DNA from: an uncultured Clostridia bacterium
GTDB lineage: Bacteria > Bacillota > Clostridia > TANB77 > CAG-508
Reading direction: 5' to 3'
Length of the DNA stretch: 29,885 nt
Assembly (NCBI GenBank): GCA_949118805.1
Contig: CASAUJ010000019.1
Span: forward strand, 1-29,885
Positions within the stretch are counted from its first letter, which is position 1, and every line of letters begins with the position of its first letter. The notes under the pieces are model-generated. The model saw nothing but the letters and a program-made list of their open reading frames with translations. It did not search any database and was not told where the DNA came from. Below, one piece after another: positions 15,491 through 23,977 of the stretch. Position numbers and translations under genes: made by a program.

Positions 15491-16018
15491 TTGGCTACAA
15501 ATAGAAAGTTAGGTAGAACAACAGATATCAGAATGGCAATGTTAAAAACTTTAACAACTGATTTAATCATGCATGGAAAAGTAGAAACAACATTAGCTAG
15601 AGCAAAAGAAGTAAAAGCTATTGCAGATAGCATCATATCACTTGCTATTAAAGAAAAAGATAACTTTGAAACCGTAGAAGTAAAAGTTGTAAAAGCTAAA
15701 TTAGATGCAAAAGGAAACAAAGAAACAGAATTAGTAAAAAGCAAAAATGGGAAAGAATATTTAAAAGTAGTAAAAGAAGAAAAAAATGAAAAAAGACAAA
15801 AAGATATGCCAAGTAGATTAAATGCTAGAAGAAAAATCATGAGAAAAGTGAATAAAGTAAAAGATAGCAAAGGAAATAATGTTGATTTACCATCAAAATT
15901 ATTTAATGAAATTGCTCCAAAATATGCTGGAAAAAATGTAGGAGGATATACACGCATTATTAAAGCAGGACCAAGAAGAGGCGATGGAGCAGAAGTTGCA
16001 ATATTACAACTTATTTAA
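15491..16018 (+). CDS. rplQ: 50S ribosomal protein L17, clostridial long form
   Basis: L17 lies near the exit tunnel. TTG at 15491 gives ATNRKLGRTTDIRMAML after the initiator, with AAGGAAGGTG at 15475-15484; the in-frame GTG at 15482 is part of that ribosome binding site and is rejected. At 175 residues it is about 50 longer than the Bacillus or E. coli protein. The extra part is a Lys/Glu-rich insertion at roughly residues 55-120, seen in other Clostridia. The C terminus GGYTRIIKAGPRRGDGAEVAI is typical. It ends the alpha operon. Confidence 0.95.
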   Translation: MATNRKLGRTTDIRMAMLKTLTTDLIMHGKVETTLARAKEVKAIADSIISLAIKEKDNFETVEVKVVKAKLDAKGNKETELVKSKNGKEYLKVVKEEKNEKRQKDMPSRLNARRKIMRKVNKVKDSKGNNVDLPSKLFNEIAPKYAGKNVGGYTRIIKAGPRRGDGAEVAILQLI

Positions 16019-16045
16019 AAAGAAACAAAACATAAAAATGAAAAT

Positions 16046-16068
16046 CCACCAATTTAAGGTGGTTTTTT
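16046..16068 (+). terminator. Terminator of the alpha operon
   Basis: CCACC (16046-16050) pairs with GGTGG (16058-16062) and is followed directly by six T. It lies 28 bases after the rplQ stop. Confidence 0.8.
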
Positions 16069-16080
16069 ATTTTTATATTC

Positions 16081-16185
16081 ATGGTTAAAGTGGGACAGGC
16101 ACAGAGTAACCATTTATGGCTAAAATGGGACAGGCACAGAGTAACCATTTATGGCTAAAATGGGACAGGCACACAATAGCCATTT
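16081..16185 (+). repeat. Three tandem 35-bp REP-like units
   Basis: Units start at 16081, 16116 and 16151, each exactly 35 bases. Each has the core GGGACAGGCAC and ends in inverted termini: ATGGTTA/TAACCAT in unit 1 and ATGGCTA/TAGCCAT in unit 3; unit 2 mixes the two. The covariation of the termini suggests that their pairing matters. All three point in the same direction, opposite to the array at 17581-17671. Confidence 0.9.
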
Positions 16186-16227
16186 GGGGATGTATCTAAT
16201 ATAGAGAACAAAATAAATAATATAATA

Positions 16228-16256
16228 TTGACATAAGAGAGAGAATTTGATATTGT
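16228..16256 (+). promoter_or_regulatory. Promoter of the second prepilin-like gene
   Basis: TTGACA (16228-16233), 17 bases, TATTGT (16251-16256). The distance to the ATG at 16299 is 42 bases, with AAGGGAG as ribosome binding site. Confidence 0.6.
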
Positions 16257-16298
16257 AAAATAGATAAAAAGACAAAAGAGAAGGGAGTATAAAATAGC

Positions 16299-17159
16299 AT
16301 GAAAAATAGAATGGGAATTACATTAATTTCGCTTGTTATTACCATCATGGTTTTAATCATATTAGCAACAGTTAGTATAGTGGCAATTACAGGAGAGGGA
16401 GGAATATTGCAAAAAGCAGTAAAAGGAGAAGCGGAGAATAAAAAACAAACAGCAACTGAAATTATAAATTTAAAAATAACTACAATACAAATGTCTACAT
16501 ATGCTGAAAAACAAAAAATGCCATCTTTACAAGAATTAGCAAATGGATTATGCAATGATGAAAAAGATGAAATAGAATATGTATATACTACAAGTCAAAA
16601 AGTAGGAAAAAATCCTGAAATAATAGAAATTGGAGAAGCTACATCAATATTTACAAAATTAAGAGAATATCCTTATGAATTTGAAATTAACCGAAATTTA
16701 CAATTGGCATCAATTGATGGAATAAAAATAGCTGATACAGAAAGTAATACAATATCAAGAGAAGAATACGATGAATTAAAGGTAAGATTGGAAAGAGTGG
16801 AAAGAGAACAGGAATATCATGTGGGAGATACGATTAAATATACAGGTAGTTTGATTACACCAGGAATTTTAACAAGTAGTCGAACACTTTTAGTTACTAC
16901 TCTTTTATTAGGAAAAAATATTGGACCTGATGTGACAGCAATTGAATTTTCTACATCATCATTTAATATAAGGGCAGAAGATAAATATTTAATAAAAAAT
17001 GAATATTCTGAAAGTTCTAATTTTGCTAATTATTTTGTAGCAACTAAAAAAGGGAATAACGCAATACAATTTAGATATCAATCTTCATCGGCTTTTTCAG
17101 TTAACAATAACATTTGTGTGAGTTTTGAATTATCTGATCTAATCATTACTTTTAAATAG
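16299..17159 (+). CDS. Prepilin-like protein with coiled coil and C-terminal beta domain
   Basis: The leader ends at G6 and is followed by ITLISLVITIMVLIILATVS and a TGEGGIL exit motif; mature position 5 is Ser11 instead of Glu. Residues about 45-130 are variable. A segment SREEYDELKVRLERVEREQ at about 150-168 is a short coiled coil of a type common before tail-fibre-like tips. The last 110 residues are Ser/Thr/Asn-rich and beta-prone. I infer a membrane-anchored, outward-facing fibre or adhesin; this is not established. It forms a cassette with the next gene, flanked by REP-like arrays in opposite orientations. Confidence 0.8.
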   Translation: MKNRMGITLISLVITIMVLIILATVSIVAITGEGGILQKAVKGEAENKKQTATEIINLKITTIQMSTYAEKQKMPSLQELANGLCNDEKDEIEYVYTTSQKVGKNPEIIEIGEATSIFTKLREYPYEFEINRNLQLASIDGIKIADTESNTISREEYDELKVRLERVEREQEYHVGDTIKYTGSLITPGILTSSRTLLVTTLLLGKNIGPDVTAIEFSTSSFNIRAEDKYLIKNEYSESSNFANYFVATKKGNNAIQFRYQSSSAFSVNNNICVSFELSDLIITFK

Positions 17160-17212
17160 AAAATCACAAAACAAATTAAATAACATATAATAAACCATAG
17201 GAGGCAAAAACA

Positions 17213-17563
17213 ATGGAATTTATTTTAAATACCATTTTTTGGACACTTGCCATTTATGGTTTTTTTGAAATTGTAAAAAATGTTATCTACATATTTACCT
17301 ATACAAATTTTCAATCAGATGGAATTTATTTAATTATAGCAGTAAAAAATCAAGAAGAAAAAATAGAAGGATTTTTAAGATCGAGTTTATTTAAGATATT
17401 ATATGGAAAAGAAGATTATTTGAAAAATATAATAGTAGCTGATTTAAAATCAACAGATAACACCAAAGAAATTGCCAAAAAAATGGAAGTAGAATATGAG
17501 TGTTTGAAAGTAACTAGTTGGAAAGAATGTAAAGAGATGATAGAAAATGTAAATGACAATTAG
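17213..17563 (+). CDS. Small membrane protein with glycosyltransferase-A-like half domain
   Basis: The 116-residue protein has one N-terminal hydrophobic segment (about residues 3-29), then a soluble part resembling the first half of a family 2 glycosyltransferase. The pattern LIIAVKNQEEKIEGFLRS, a beta strand ending in IIVADLKSTDNT, and a following helix match the nucleotide-sugar-binding half. No acceptor or catalytic half is present. A clear TAGGAGGC ribosome binding site supports expression. Similar short proteins occur in Firmicutes without known function; activity is doubtful. It is probably co-transcribed with the prepilin-like gene 53 bases upstream. Confidence 0.65.
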   Translation: MEFILNTIFWTLAIYGFFEIVKNVIYIFTYTNFQSDGIYLIIAVKNQEEKIEGFLRSSLFKILYGKEDYLKNIIVADLKSTDNTKEIAKKMEVEYECLKVTSWKECKEMIENVNDN

Positions 17564-17580
17564 AAAAAATAAATAAAGCT

Positions 17581-17671
17581 TGCTTGTCCCCAATTATCCA
17601 AAAATGGCTATGAGGTGCCTGTCCCACTTTAGCCATAAATGGTTACATTGTGCCTGTCCCAGTTTAGCCAC
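17581..17671 (-). repeat. Inverted array of REP-like units
   Basis: Two clear units lie at 17604-17636 and 17639-17671, carrying GTGCCTGTCCC, the reverse complement of the core at 16081-16185. The first has perfect inverted ends ATGGCTA/TAGCCAT. A decayed third unit (TGCTTGTCCCCAATTATCCA) occupies 17581-17600. Confidence 0.85.
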
Positions 17672-17676
17672 CAGGG

Positions 17677-17705
17677 TTGAAAAGAATGGATATTTATGAT
17701 AGACT
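17677..17705 (+). promoter_or_regulatory. Possible promoter of recD2
   Basis: TTGAAA (17677-17682), 17 bases, TAGACT (17700-17705), 24 bases before the ATG. The -10 box is weak. Confidence 0.4.
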
Positions 17706-17729
17706 TGTAATTACAAAAGGAGAATGTGA

Positions 17730-19962
17730 ATGGAAATTAGAGGAGAGATACAAGCTATTATTTATAAAAATGAAGTAAATAGTTATACGATTGCTGAGTT
17801 TGAAACAGATGAGGAGTCTATAATAGTAGTAGGGTATTTACCTTTTATTAATCAGGGGGATACCTTAAAATTGATTGGGAAATTTGTCGAGCATAAGGAA
17901 TATGGAAGGCAATTTAAAATAGATACTTTTGAAAAAATTATGCCACAAACTTTAGGGGCTTTAGAGAGATATTTGGCAAATGGAAATATAAAAGGCATAG
18001 GAGAGGCTTTAGCGAAAAGAATCGTTAAAAAATTTGGAGAAGAGACAATAACTGTTTTTAGACAGGAACCTAAAAGATTAGCGGAAGTAAAAGGAATATC
18101 AGAAGCAAGAGCAAAGGAAATGTCAGAAGATTTTATTAACAATTGGGAGGTTTGGCAAATTGTAGGATTTTTAGAGAAATTTGGAATTGGTGCAGAACAT
18201 GCCAAAAAGGTATTTGATTTACTAGGAACAGATGCCATTGAGAAAATTGAGGCAAATCCTTATATTTTAATTGATATAGCAAGAGGGGTAGATTTTAAAC
18301 AAATTGATAGAATGGCTCTTGATTTAGGGATAAATTATGATAATGAAAAGCGAGTAGTAAGCGGGATTAAATATGGACTGATTCGAAGTACTTATAATGG
18401 ACATACTTGTGTGTTAAAATCAAATTTGATTGAATTTGTAACAAATCTTTTAGACGTGTCTGTCCAAAATGTTCAGGATGGTTTGATTCATTTAAATGTA
18501 AAGGAAGAAATTGTGGTAGAAGATAGACAGGAAGAAGAATATGTTTATTTAGATACCTTTTTTAATACAGAGGCAGAAATAGCTATTCGAATGGATCGAT
18601 TACAAAGAGCAAAAAATATAAAAAGAATAGAACAAGTGGAAGAGGAAATTAAAAAAATAGAAATAAATTCTAAGATTGAATTGTCAGAGAAGCAAAAAGA
18701 GGCGATCAAATTAGTAAATGAAAACAATGTAGCAATTATTACAGGAGGACCAGGTACAGGAAAGACAACCATTATTAAAACAATGATTGATATTTATGAA
18801 GAAAAAGGAAGGAAAGTAGTTCTTTGTGCACCAACAGGACGAGCTGCTAAAAGGATGACAGAAACAACGGGGAAAGAATCTTCTACTTTGCATCGATTAT
18901 TAGAAATTGGAAAAATTGATGAAGATAGTTTGTACAAGAATACGTCTAATTATGAAGGAGCTCCAATTGATGGAGACTTGATTATTGTAGATGAAATGTC
19001 AATGGTAGATATGTTTTTAATGAATTATTTATTAAAATGTATTTATCAAGGAACTAAATTAATCTTAGTTGGAGATGAAGATCAGTTAGCTTCTGTTGGA
19101 CCAGGGAGTGTTTTAAAAGATTTGATTCATTCCGATCAAATAGCAACCATTCATTTAGACAAGATTTTTAGACAAGCAGCGAAAAGTAAGATCGTATTAA
19201 ATGCCCATAGAGTAAACCAAGGAGAGGGATTTTTAAAAAAAGAGGAAGAGGATATAGAACAAGAAATGAAGCAGGACTTTTTTTTCATGAAAGGAATCAA
19301 TCAAGAAAGAATGTTAGCGGAAGTGATTTCCTTATGTACAGGAAGATTACAAAATTATGGAGATTATGATTTTTTTCAGAACATACAAGTATTATCTCCC
19401 ACCAAAAAAGGAACATTAGGAACGAAGGAATTAAACAAAGCGTTGCAACAACAGTTAAATCCTAATATGAATAATCTACCAGAAAGAGGAAGTATGGGAG
19501 CAATTTTTAGGGCAGGAGATCGTGTGATGCAAATAAAGAACAATTATGATATTTATTGGGAAAGAGAAATTGCAGGGAAAAAAGAAATGAATAGTGGTGT
19601 GTTTAATGGGGAAATGGGAACTATTACAGAAATTAACGAAAGAGAAAAACAAGTAAAAATTCATTTTGATGATGAAAAAATAGCATGGTATGAATTTTCA
19701 GAATTAGATCAAATTGAACATAGTTATGCAATTACCATTCATAAGTCCCAACGGAAGTGAATTTGATGTAGTAATTATGGTGATTCCACCAGCTTCCCCA
19801 ATGTTAATTACGAGAAACTTATTATATACAGGGATCACAAGAGCTAAAAAATTGTTGGTTATTGTAGGCGTTGAAAAAGTAGTTGATTTTATGATTCAAA
19901 ATGTAGAAGTAAAGAAAAGAAATACAGGATTAGAATATAAAATGAGAAAAATAAAAGAATAA
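17730..19962 (+). pseudogene. recD2: RecD2-type DNA helicase broken by a one-base frameshift
   Basis: RecD2 is a 5'-3' superfamily 1B helicase in DNA repair, acting without RecBC. Visible parts: N-terminal OB-like domain, helix-hairpin-helix region at about residues 95-180, Walker A GGPGTGKTT (339-347), and the Walker B aspartate and glutamate in VDEMSMVD (D421, E422). The frame ends at 19760 within motif V (ITIHKSQ then RK and stop). Removing C19752 restores HKSQGSEFD and continues through LLYTGITRAKKLL (motif VI) to the stop at 19960-19962, giving about 743 residues. The truncated 676-residue product lacks motif VI and should be inactive. Either a real mutation or an assembly error. The ATG at 17730 follows AAAAGGAG. 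Confidence 0.85.
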
Positions 19963-20004
19963 CATTTTTGTGATATTTATTTTGCTTGAATAGGAATAGA
20001 AAAA

Positions 20005-20038
20005 TTGGGTGATTTTATGAAAAATTAAAATTACCCAG
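20005..20038. terminator. Weak hairpin between recD2 and comF
   Basis: A 12-bp stem with two G-T pairs (20005-20016 with 20027-20038). On the + strand no strong T run follows; on the - strand a short T-rich stretch does. It may act as the recD2 terminator but weakly. Confidence 0.35.
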
Positions 20039-20057
20039 TTAAATTTTAAGTGAAAAA

Positions 20058-20086
20058 TTGACGATAAGATAAAATTAAATTATAAT
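20058..20086 (+). promoter_or_regulatory. Strong promoter of comF-KAP
   Basis: TTGACG (20058-20063), exactly 17 bases, TATAAT (20081-20086). Eleven of twelve consensus positions match. Confidence 0.8.
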
Positions 20087-20150
20087 AAAATAAATAGAAA
20101 AAAGGGGACTTTTACTACAAACTAAAAAAGAAGAGAAAGGAGGAAGTAAA

Positions 20151-20798
20151 ATATTTCATTTTATTTTAAATTTGATCTATCCACCTAGTTGTGGAATTTG
20201 TGGAAAACTAAATTCGAATTTTTTATGTAGTAAGTGTCAAAAACAATTAGAAAGGCAAGCAAACTTTGAAATCGAAGAAAAACAAGCTTATCATTATTTT
20301 TTTCAAAAACATTTATATGTCTTTCCTTATCAGGGAATGATAAGAAGGACGATCATAGATTATAAATTTAACGAACAAACTTACTTATATAAAACAATAG
20401 TATATTTTTTATTAAAAAATAAAAAATTCTTTGAAATTTTAAAATCTTATGGTACAATAATACCAGTTCCAATTAGTAAAAAAAGAAGAAAAGAAAGAGG
20501 ATATAATCAATGTGAATTAATGGCTAAGGAAATAGCAAAAAAAGTAGGAGTGTATTATACAAATCAATGTCTTTTTAAAACAAAACATATTGTGGAACAA
20601 AGTAAATTAAAAAAAGAAGAGAGACAAAAAAATATACAAAATGTATATGAATTAAAAAATAAACAGATACTTAAAAATAAGAAGATATTATTGATAGATG
20701 ATATTTATACAACAGGAAGCACTGTAAATGAATGTTGTAAAATATTAAGACAAGCTGAACCAAAATCCATCGATGTATTAACCATTGCAAAAGATTAG
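20151..20798 (+). CDS. comF: ComF family phosphoribosyltransferase-like protein, apparent ATA start
   Basis: ComF-family proteins have an N-terminal zinc finger and a type I phosphoribosyltransferase fold; the Bacillus member takes part in DNA uptake. Here the zinc finger cysteines are in PPSCGICGK and FLCSKC, PVPISKKRRKERGYNQCE is the family signature, and LLIDDIYTTGST is the PRPP-binding loop. The start is unusual: AAAGGAGG at 20136-20143 points to ATA at 20151, which gives the N terminus FHFILNLIYPPSCG typical of the family (215 residues). The first conventional start, TTG 20172, is 28 bases from the ribosome binding site and removes the conserved first helix. Function in competence is not shown by context. 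Confidence 0.85.
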   Translation: MFHFILNLIYPPSCGICGKLNSNFLCSKCQKQLERQANFEIEEKQAYHYFFQKHLYVFPYQGMIRRTIIDYKFNEQTYLYKTIVYFLLKNKKFFEILKSYGTIIPVPISKKRRKERGYNQCELMAKEIAKKVGVYYTNQCLFKTKHIVEQSKLKKEERQKNIQNVYELKNKQILKNKKILLIDDIYTTGSTVNECCKILRQAEPKSIDVLTIAKD

Positions 20799-20829
20799 AG
20801 AAATTTTACAAAAGAGGGAGGAAGAAAAA

Positions 20830-22830
20830 ATGGAAGATCTAGTAGAAAGTATATTGGATTATGTAAGATCAGATTACACAGATTATGCCATAATGATAAA
20901 TGGAGAATGGGGATCAGGAAAAACTCATTTTTGGAATAATAAAATTAGAAAAAAAATAGAATCTTTACAATTAAATGGAAAACGTTATACAACAATTTAT
21001 ATGTCTTTATATGGAATTTCTAATTTAGAAGAAATTAGCAAAAAGATTTTTATTGAAACCACACAGTTAATGGATAAAAATTTGAGAAAATTTATGGAAG
21101 CAAATGGACAAACAACAATTCCTGAATATGCTAAAACAGGAATAGATATGGCTAATTTTTTTGGCGTTACGCAAAATGGGGATCGTGTCGATTATGGAGA
21201 ATTTTTTTCTACGGATGATAAAGTATTATGTTTTGATGACTTAGAAAGAGCCAATGTAGATGTAATTGATATTTTAGGATATATTAATAATTTTGTGGAA
21301 CATGATCATATCAAAACTATTATTATTTGTAATGAGAAAGAATTATCAACAAAATTGAAAAGTTCCAATCTTGAAATGAAAACTTTTATTGCTACTTATT
21401 TATTAGATAAACAAAACGAATTAAATAAATCAGACAAACCAATGGTGGAAAAGATTCAAGATAAGATAGAGCATGTCTTTGACAAAGCTAATGACTATGA
21501 AAGAATTAAAGAAAAGTTAATTGGAGAAACTTTTGAATATGCACCCAAATTTGATTATATTATCAATGGGATTTTAATGCGATATGAAAACAATCCAGAC
21601 TTAATTCGCTTTTTAAGAGAAAATACAGGACTCATTATTTCTACTTTCCATAAAAGTGGAACACGAAATTTAAGAATTTTAAAACATGCTTTAAATGATT
21701 TTAAAAAGATTTATGAAATGGTAAATAAATCTTATCCTAATACCAATCATAGAGTGGTACAGACAATGCTAATCTTTACCATTGCCATTTCTTTTGAAAT
21801 TAAGGCAGGAAAAGTTACCAAAGATAAATTTGTAAATATTAAGGATAATGAAGAATATAAATCCATTTTAGTATCTTCTAGAATCTTAATGGATAATCGA
21901 CAATTTTATATCAAAGAATTTGATAACAATTACTATTATAACTTTAAATCAGAATATCGTTTCTTTAAATTTATAGAATATTATATTAGAACACGTATCT
22001 TTGATATGAGATTATTTAAAGACAATATGGAAACCATTCGAAATACCGTAGATACTGAAAATTTGCCAGGTTATAAGAGACTATTAACAGAAGAATATTG
22101 GAAAATTTCAGATGATCAATTTAGTGGGATTATACAAGAAGTTATGAATGATGTAAAAGAAGGAAAATTAACCTTAATTGATACAGTAAAACTATTTGCT
22201 TATTTTAGTTATTTTTCTAGAAAAGGATTAATAGAATATGATCTAAAAACATTAAAAAGTGTATTTTTTAATGGAATGAATATTGCTTCTTTATCCTCTC
22301 AGCATTGTGAAAACCCAAAAGAGGAATTAGGGAAAATTGCGATTGAAGAAGTAGAAGAGGATATGGAAGATATCTTAAAGCATTTTAATATGTTAAATGA
22401 ACAATTATTAGATAAAATGTATAAAGAAAAAGCGGAAGACATTATGAAATGTATTCCGATGAAAATGGAACAATTTTATGAAAAATTCGATCAGGAATGT
22501 ATGGAAATACCAATCTTTAAATATTACGATTCTTTTCAATTATTCCAAAGAATTTCTTGTGCTAGTAACGAAGACATTGTATTAATTAAAGAAAAATTGA
22601 TCGATAGAGCGAATCGTTATACCAAACAAATTGAACCAGAGATGAAAAATTTAAAACAATTAAAACAAATTATTGATGATTATCTAAAAGGAAAGGACCC
22701 TACGATTAAAATTGTTATGTTAAAGGAATTTTCAAAAGATATGGGATATATTTTAGATAAATATAAGATCAGTTTTTTACCAAAAAAAGAAGAAAAAATA
22801 GTGGAAGTAGAGGAAGGACAAGAAAGTTAA
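20830..22830 (+). CDS. KAP-type P-loop NTPase
   Basis: The 666-residue protein has Walker A GEWGSGKT at residues 25-32 and Walker B VLCFDDLERA with D136 and D137, the arrangement of KAP-family P-loop NTPases. Unlike many KAP proteins I see no pair of transmembrane helices inserted in the NTPase domain, so it is probably cytoplasmic. The C-terminal 400 residues are helical and not recognised. KAP proteins include phage-exclusion factors such as PifA, but a defence role here is only a possibility. The ATG at 20830 follows GAGGGAGGA. It is 31 bases after comF and shares its promoter. Confidence 0.8.
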   Translation: MEDLVESILDYVRSDYTDYAIMINGEWGSGKTHFWNNKIRKKIESLQLNGKRYTTIYMSLYGISNLEEISKKIFIETTQLMDKNLRKFMEANGQTTIPEYAKTGIDMANFFGVTQNGDRVDYGEFFSTDDKVLCFDDLERANVDVIDILGYINNFVEHDHIKTIIICNEKELSTKLKSSNLEMKTFIATYLLDKQNELNKSDKPMVEKIQDKIEHVFDKANDYERIKEKLIGETFEYAPKFDYIINGILMRYENNPDLIRFLRENTGLIISTFHKSGTRNLRILKHALNDFKKIYEMVNKSYPNTNHRVVQTMLIFTIAISFEIKAGKVTKDKFVNIKDNEEYKSILVSSRILMDNRQFYIKEFDNNYYYNFKSEYRFFKFIEYYIRTRIFDMRLFKDNMETIRNTVDTENLPGYKRLLTEEYWKISDDQFSGIIQEVMNDVKEGKLTLIDTVKLFAYFSYFSRKGLIEYDLKTLKSVFFNGMNIASLSSQHCENPKEELGKIAIEEVEEDMEDILKHFNMLNEQLLDKMYKEKAEDIMKCIPMKMEQFYEKFDQECMEIPIFKYYDSFQLFQRISCASNEDIVLIKEKLIDRANRYTKQIEPEMKNLKQLKQIIDDYLKGKDPTIKIVMLKEFSKDMGYILDKYKISFLPKKEEKIVEVEEGQES

Positions 22831-22865
22831 GATGCAATTTATCTTAACTTTTCTTTTTCTTTTTT
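22823..22865 (+). terminator. Terminator of comF-KAP
   Basis: AAAGTTAAGAT (22823-22833) pairs perfectly with ATCTTAACTTT (22841-22851), followed by a T-rich tract. The stop codon of the NTPase gene lies in the left arm. Confidence 0.85.
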
Positions 22866-22874
22866 GATTTTTAA

Positions 22875-22904
22875 TGCATAATTTTTTTCCTTTTTGTCAT
22901 AATA
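22875..22904 (+). promoter_or_regulatory. Sigma-G-like promoter of spoVT
   Basis: GCATA (22876-22880), 17 bases, CATAATA (22898-22904) fits the forespore sigma-G consensus (GHATR and CATnHTA). spoVT of Bacillus is sigma-G dependent, so the match is in the expected place. Confidence 0.55.
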
Positions 22905-22939
22905 AAATTATAAAACAAAATAAAATGAGGAGGAAGATT

Positions 22940-23494
22940 ATGAAAGCAACTGGAGTTGTAAGAAGAATAGATGATTTAGGAAGAGTAGTAATTCCAAAAG
23001 AAATAAGAAAAACATTAAGAATTAAAGAAGGGGATCCATTAGAGATATTTACAGATAGAGAAGGGCAAGTCATTTTGAAAAAATATTCTCCAATTGGTGA
23101 ACTTTCAGAATTTGCAGCAGGATATGCAGAAACTTTATCCAAAACAACAGGACACATTGCGTGTATTACAGATAAAGATACGATTATAGCTGTATCAGGA
23201 GGTTCCAAAAAAGAATTTTTAGAACAAGATATAAGTCAAGAATTAGAACAATTGATGGAAGATAAAGAGATTTATACAAGTAAAGAAAATAGTGATATGG
23301 CTATGCCAATTACCAAAAATGATAATCAAGAAAGAAAAAATAATGCACAGGTGGTTTATCCAATTGTTTCAAATGGAGATACAATAGGAACCGTTATTTT
23401 AATGGCAAAAGAACCAAATGGACAAATGAATGAAGTGGAGAAAAAAGTAGCCCAATCTGCTGCCACTTTTTTGGGAAGTCAAATGGATATATAG
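22940..23494 (+). CDS. spoVT: Stage V sporulation protein T, AbrB-like regulator
   Basis: SpoVT modulates sigma-G genes late in spore development. The ATG at 22940 gives 184 residues. The N-terminal swapped-hairpin AbrB domain reads MKATGVVRRIDDLGRVVIPK and continues EIRKTLRIKEGDPLEIF; the C-terminal part (about 55-184) is a GAF-like domain. GAGGAGGA precedes the start. Full-length SpoVT marks the organism as an endospore former or a close descendant of one. A shared terminator separates it from the convergent regulator. Confidence 0.92.
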   Translation: MKATGVVRRIDDLGRVVIPKEIRKTLRIKEGDPLEIFTDREGQVILKKYSPIGELSEFAAGYAETLSKTTGHIACITDKDTIIAVSGGSKKEFLEQDISQELEQLMEDKEIYTSKENSDMAMPITKNDNQERKNNAQVVYPIVSNGDTIGTVILMAKEPNGQMNEVEKKVAQSAATFLGSQMDI

Positions 23495-23497
23495 CGT

Positions 23498-23549
23498 AAA
23501 AAAACAAGTTATTTTAGGTTTTAAAAACGAAAAATTAACTTGTTTTTTT
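23498..23549. terminator. Bidirectional terminator between spoVT and the XRE gene
   Basis: A 14-bp perfect stem (23498-23511 with 23536-23549) has A runs on the left and T runs on the right, so it can end transcripts from both sides. The stop of the - strand gene lies next to its right arm. Confidence 0.8.
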
Positions 23550-23744
23550 ATTGGAAAGTCCAACTAAATAATCAATAGAAGTATGATAATAATTTGCTAA
23601 GGTAATTAAATGTTGAATTGGTATGGTTCTTTTTCCACTTTCATATTCTGAATAGTATTGTTGAGAAATACCAAGTAAATTAGCAATATCTTTTTGGTAT
23701 TTATCATGATCTTCTCGTAAGTCTTTAATTCTTTTAAATTTCAT
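23535..23744 (-). CDS. XRE-family helix-turn-helix regulator
   Basis: The 69-residue protein begins MKFKRIKDLREDHDKYQKDI and has the Cro/CI-type helix-turn-helix (QKDIANLLGISQQYYSEYESGKRTI region) followed by the dimer-type tail LANYYHTSIDYLVGLS. The start is the ATG complementary to 23742-23744, with GGAGAT upstream; an upstream in-frame ATG at 23787-23789 would add 15 unconserved residues. It is the only - strand gene in the window and probably represses locally. Target unknown. Confidence 0.88.
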   Translation of the reverse strand: MKFKRIKDLREDHDKYQKDIANLLGISQQYYSEYESGKRTIPIQHLITLANYYHTSIDYLVGLSNKKTS

Positions 23745-23912
23745 GTTTATCTCCAATCTTTTATTGCATGATGAGTATAAAGGATACAAGGTATTTGAAT
23801 TATTTTTATTGTAGCAAAAAAATGGAAAAGGGGAGAAAGGTACATAAAATATTATGTATTATGACGAAAATATTACAGATTCTTTACTTTTATGTAAAAT
23901 TGATATAAGTTC

Positions 23913-23941
23913 TTGAAAAGATAAAAGTTGTTTAATATAAT
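23913..23941 (+). promoter_or_regulatory. Promoter of the broken prepilin-like gene
   Basis: TTGAAA (23913-23918), 17 bases, TATAAT (23936-23941), 36 bases before the ATG at 23978. The promoter is intact although the gene is not. Confidence 0.75.
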
Positions 23942-23977
23942 GAAATAAATAAAAGAATGTGCATAAAGGAGAGAAAA

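Noticed and set aside
15211..15957. Long open frame on the reverse strand across rpoA and rplQ
   Set aside because: It is the mirror of purine-rich coding DNA, rich in Phe/Ser/Leu, has no ribosome binding site, and overlaps two certain genes. Other reverse-strand frames in the ribosomal region are rejected for the same reason.
16081..16185. CRISPR-like tandem array
   Set aside because: The 35-bp units abut each other without spacers, only three exist, and the same unit occurs singly and inverted elsewhere. No cas gene is present.
19746..19760. Programmed +1 frameshift in recD2
   Set aside because: Restoring the conserved HKSQGSEFD needs a skip after CAA, where the tRNA could not re-pair well. 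There is no slippery codon, stop-codon context or stimulatory structure as in prfB.
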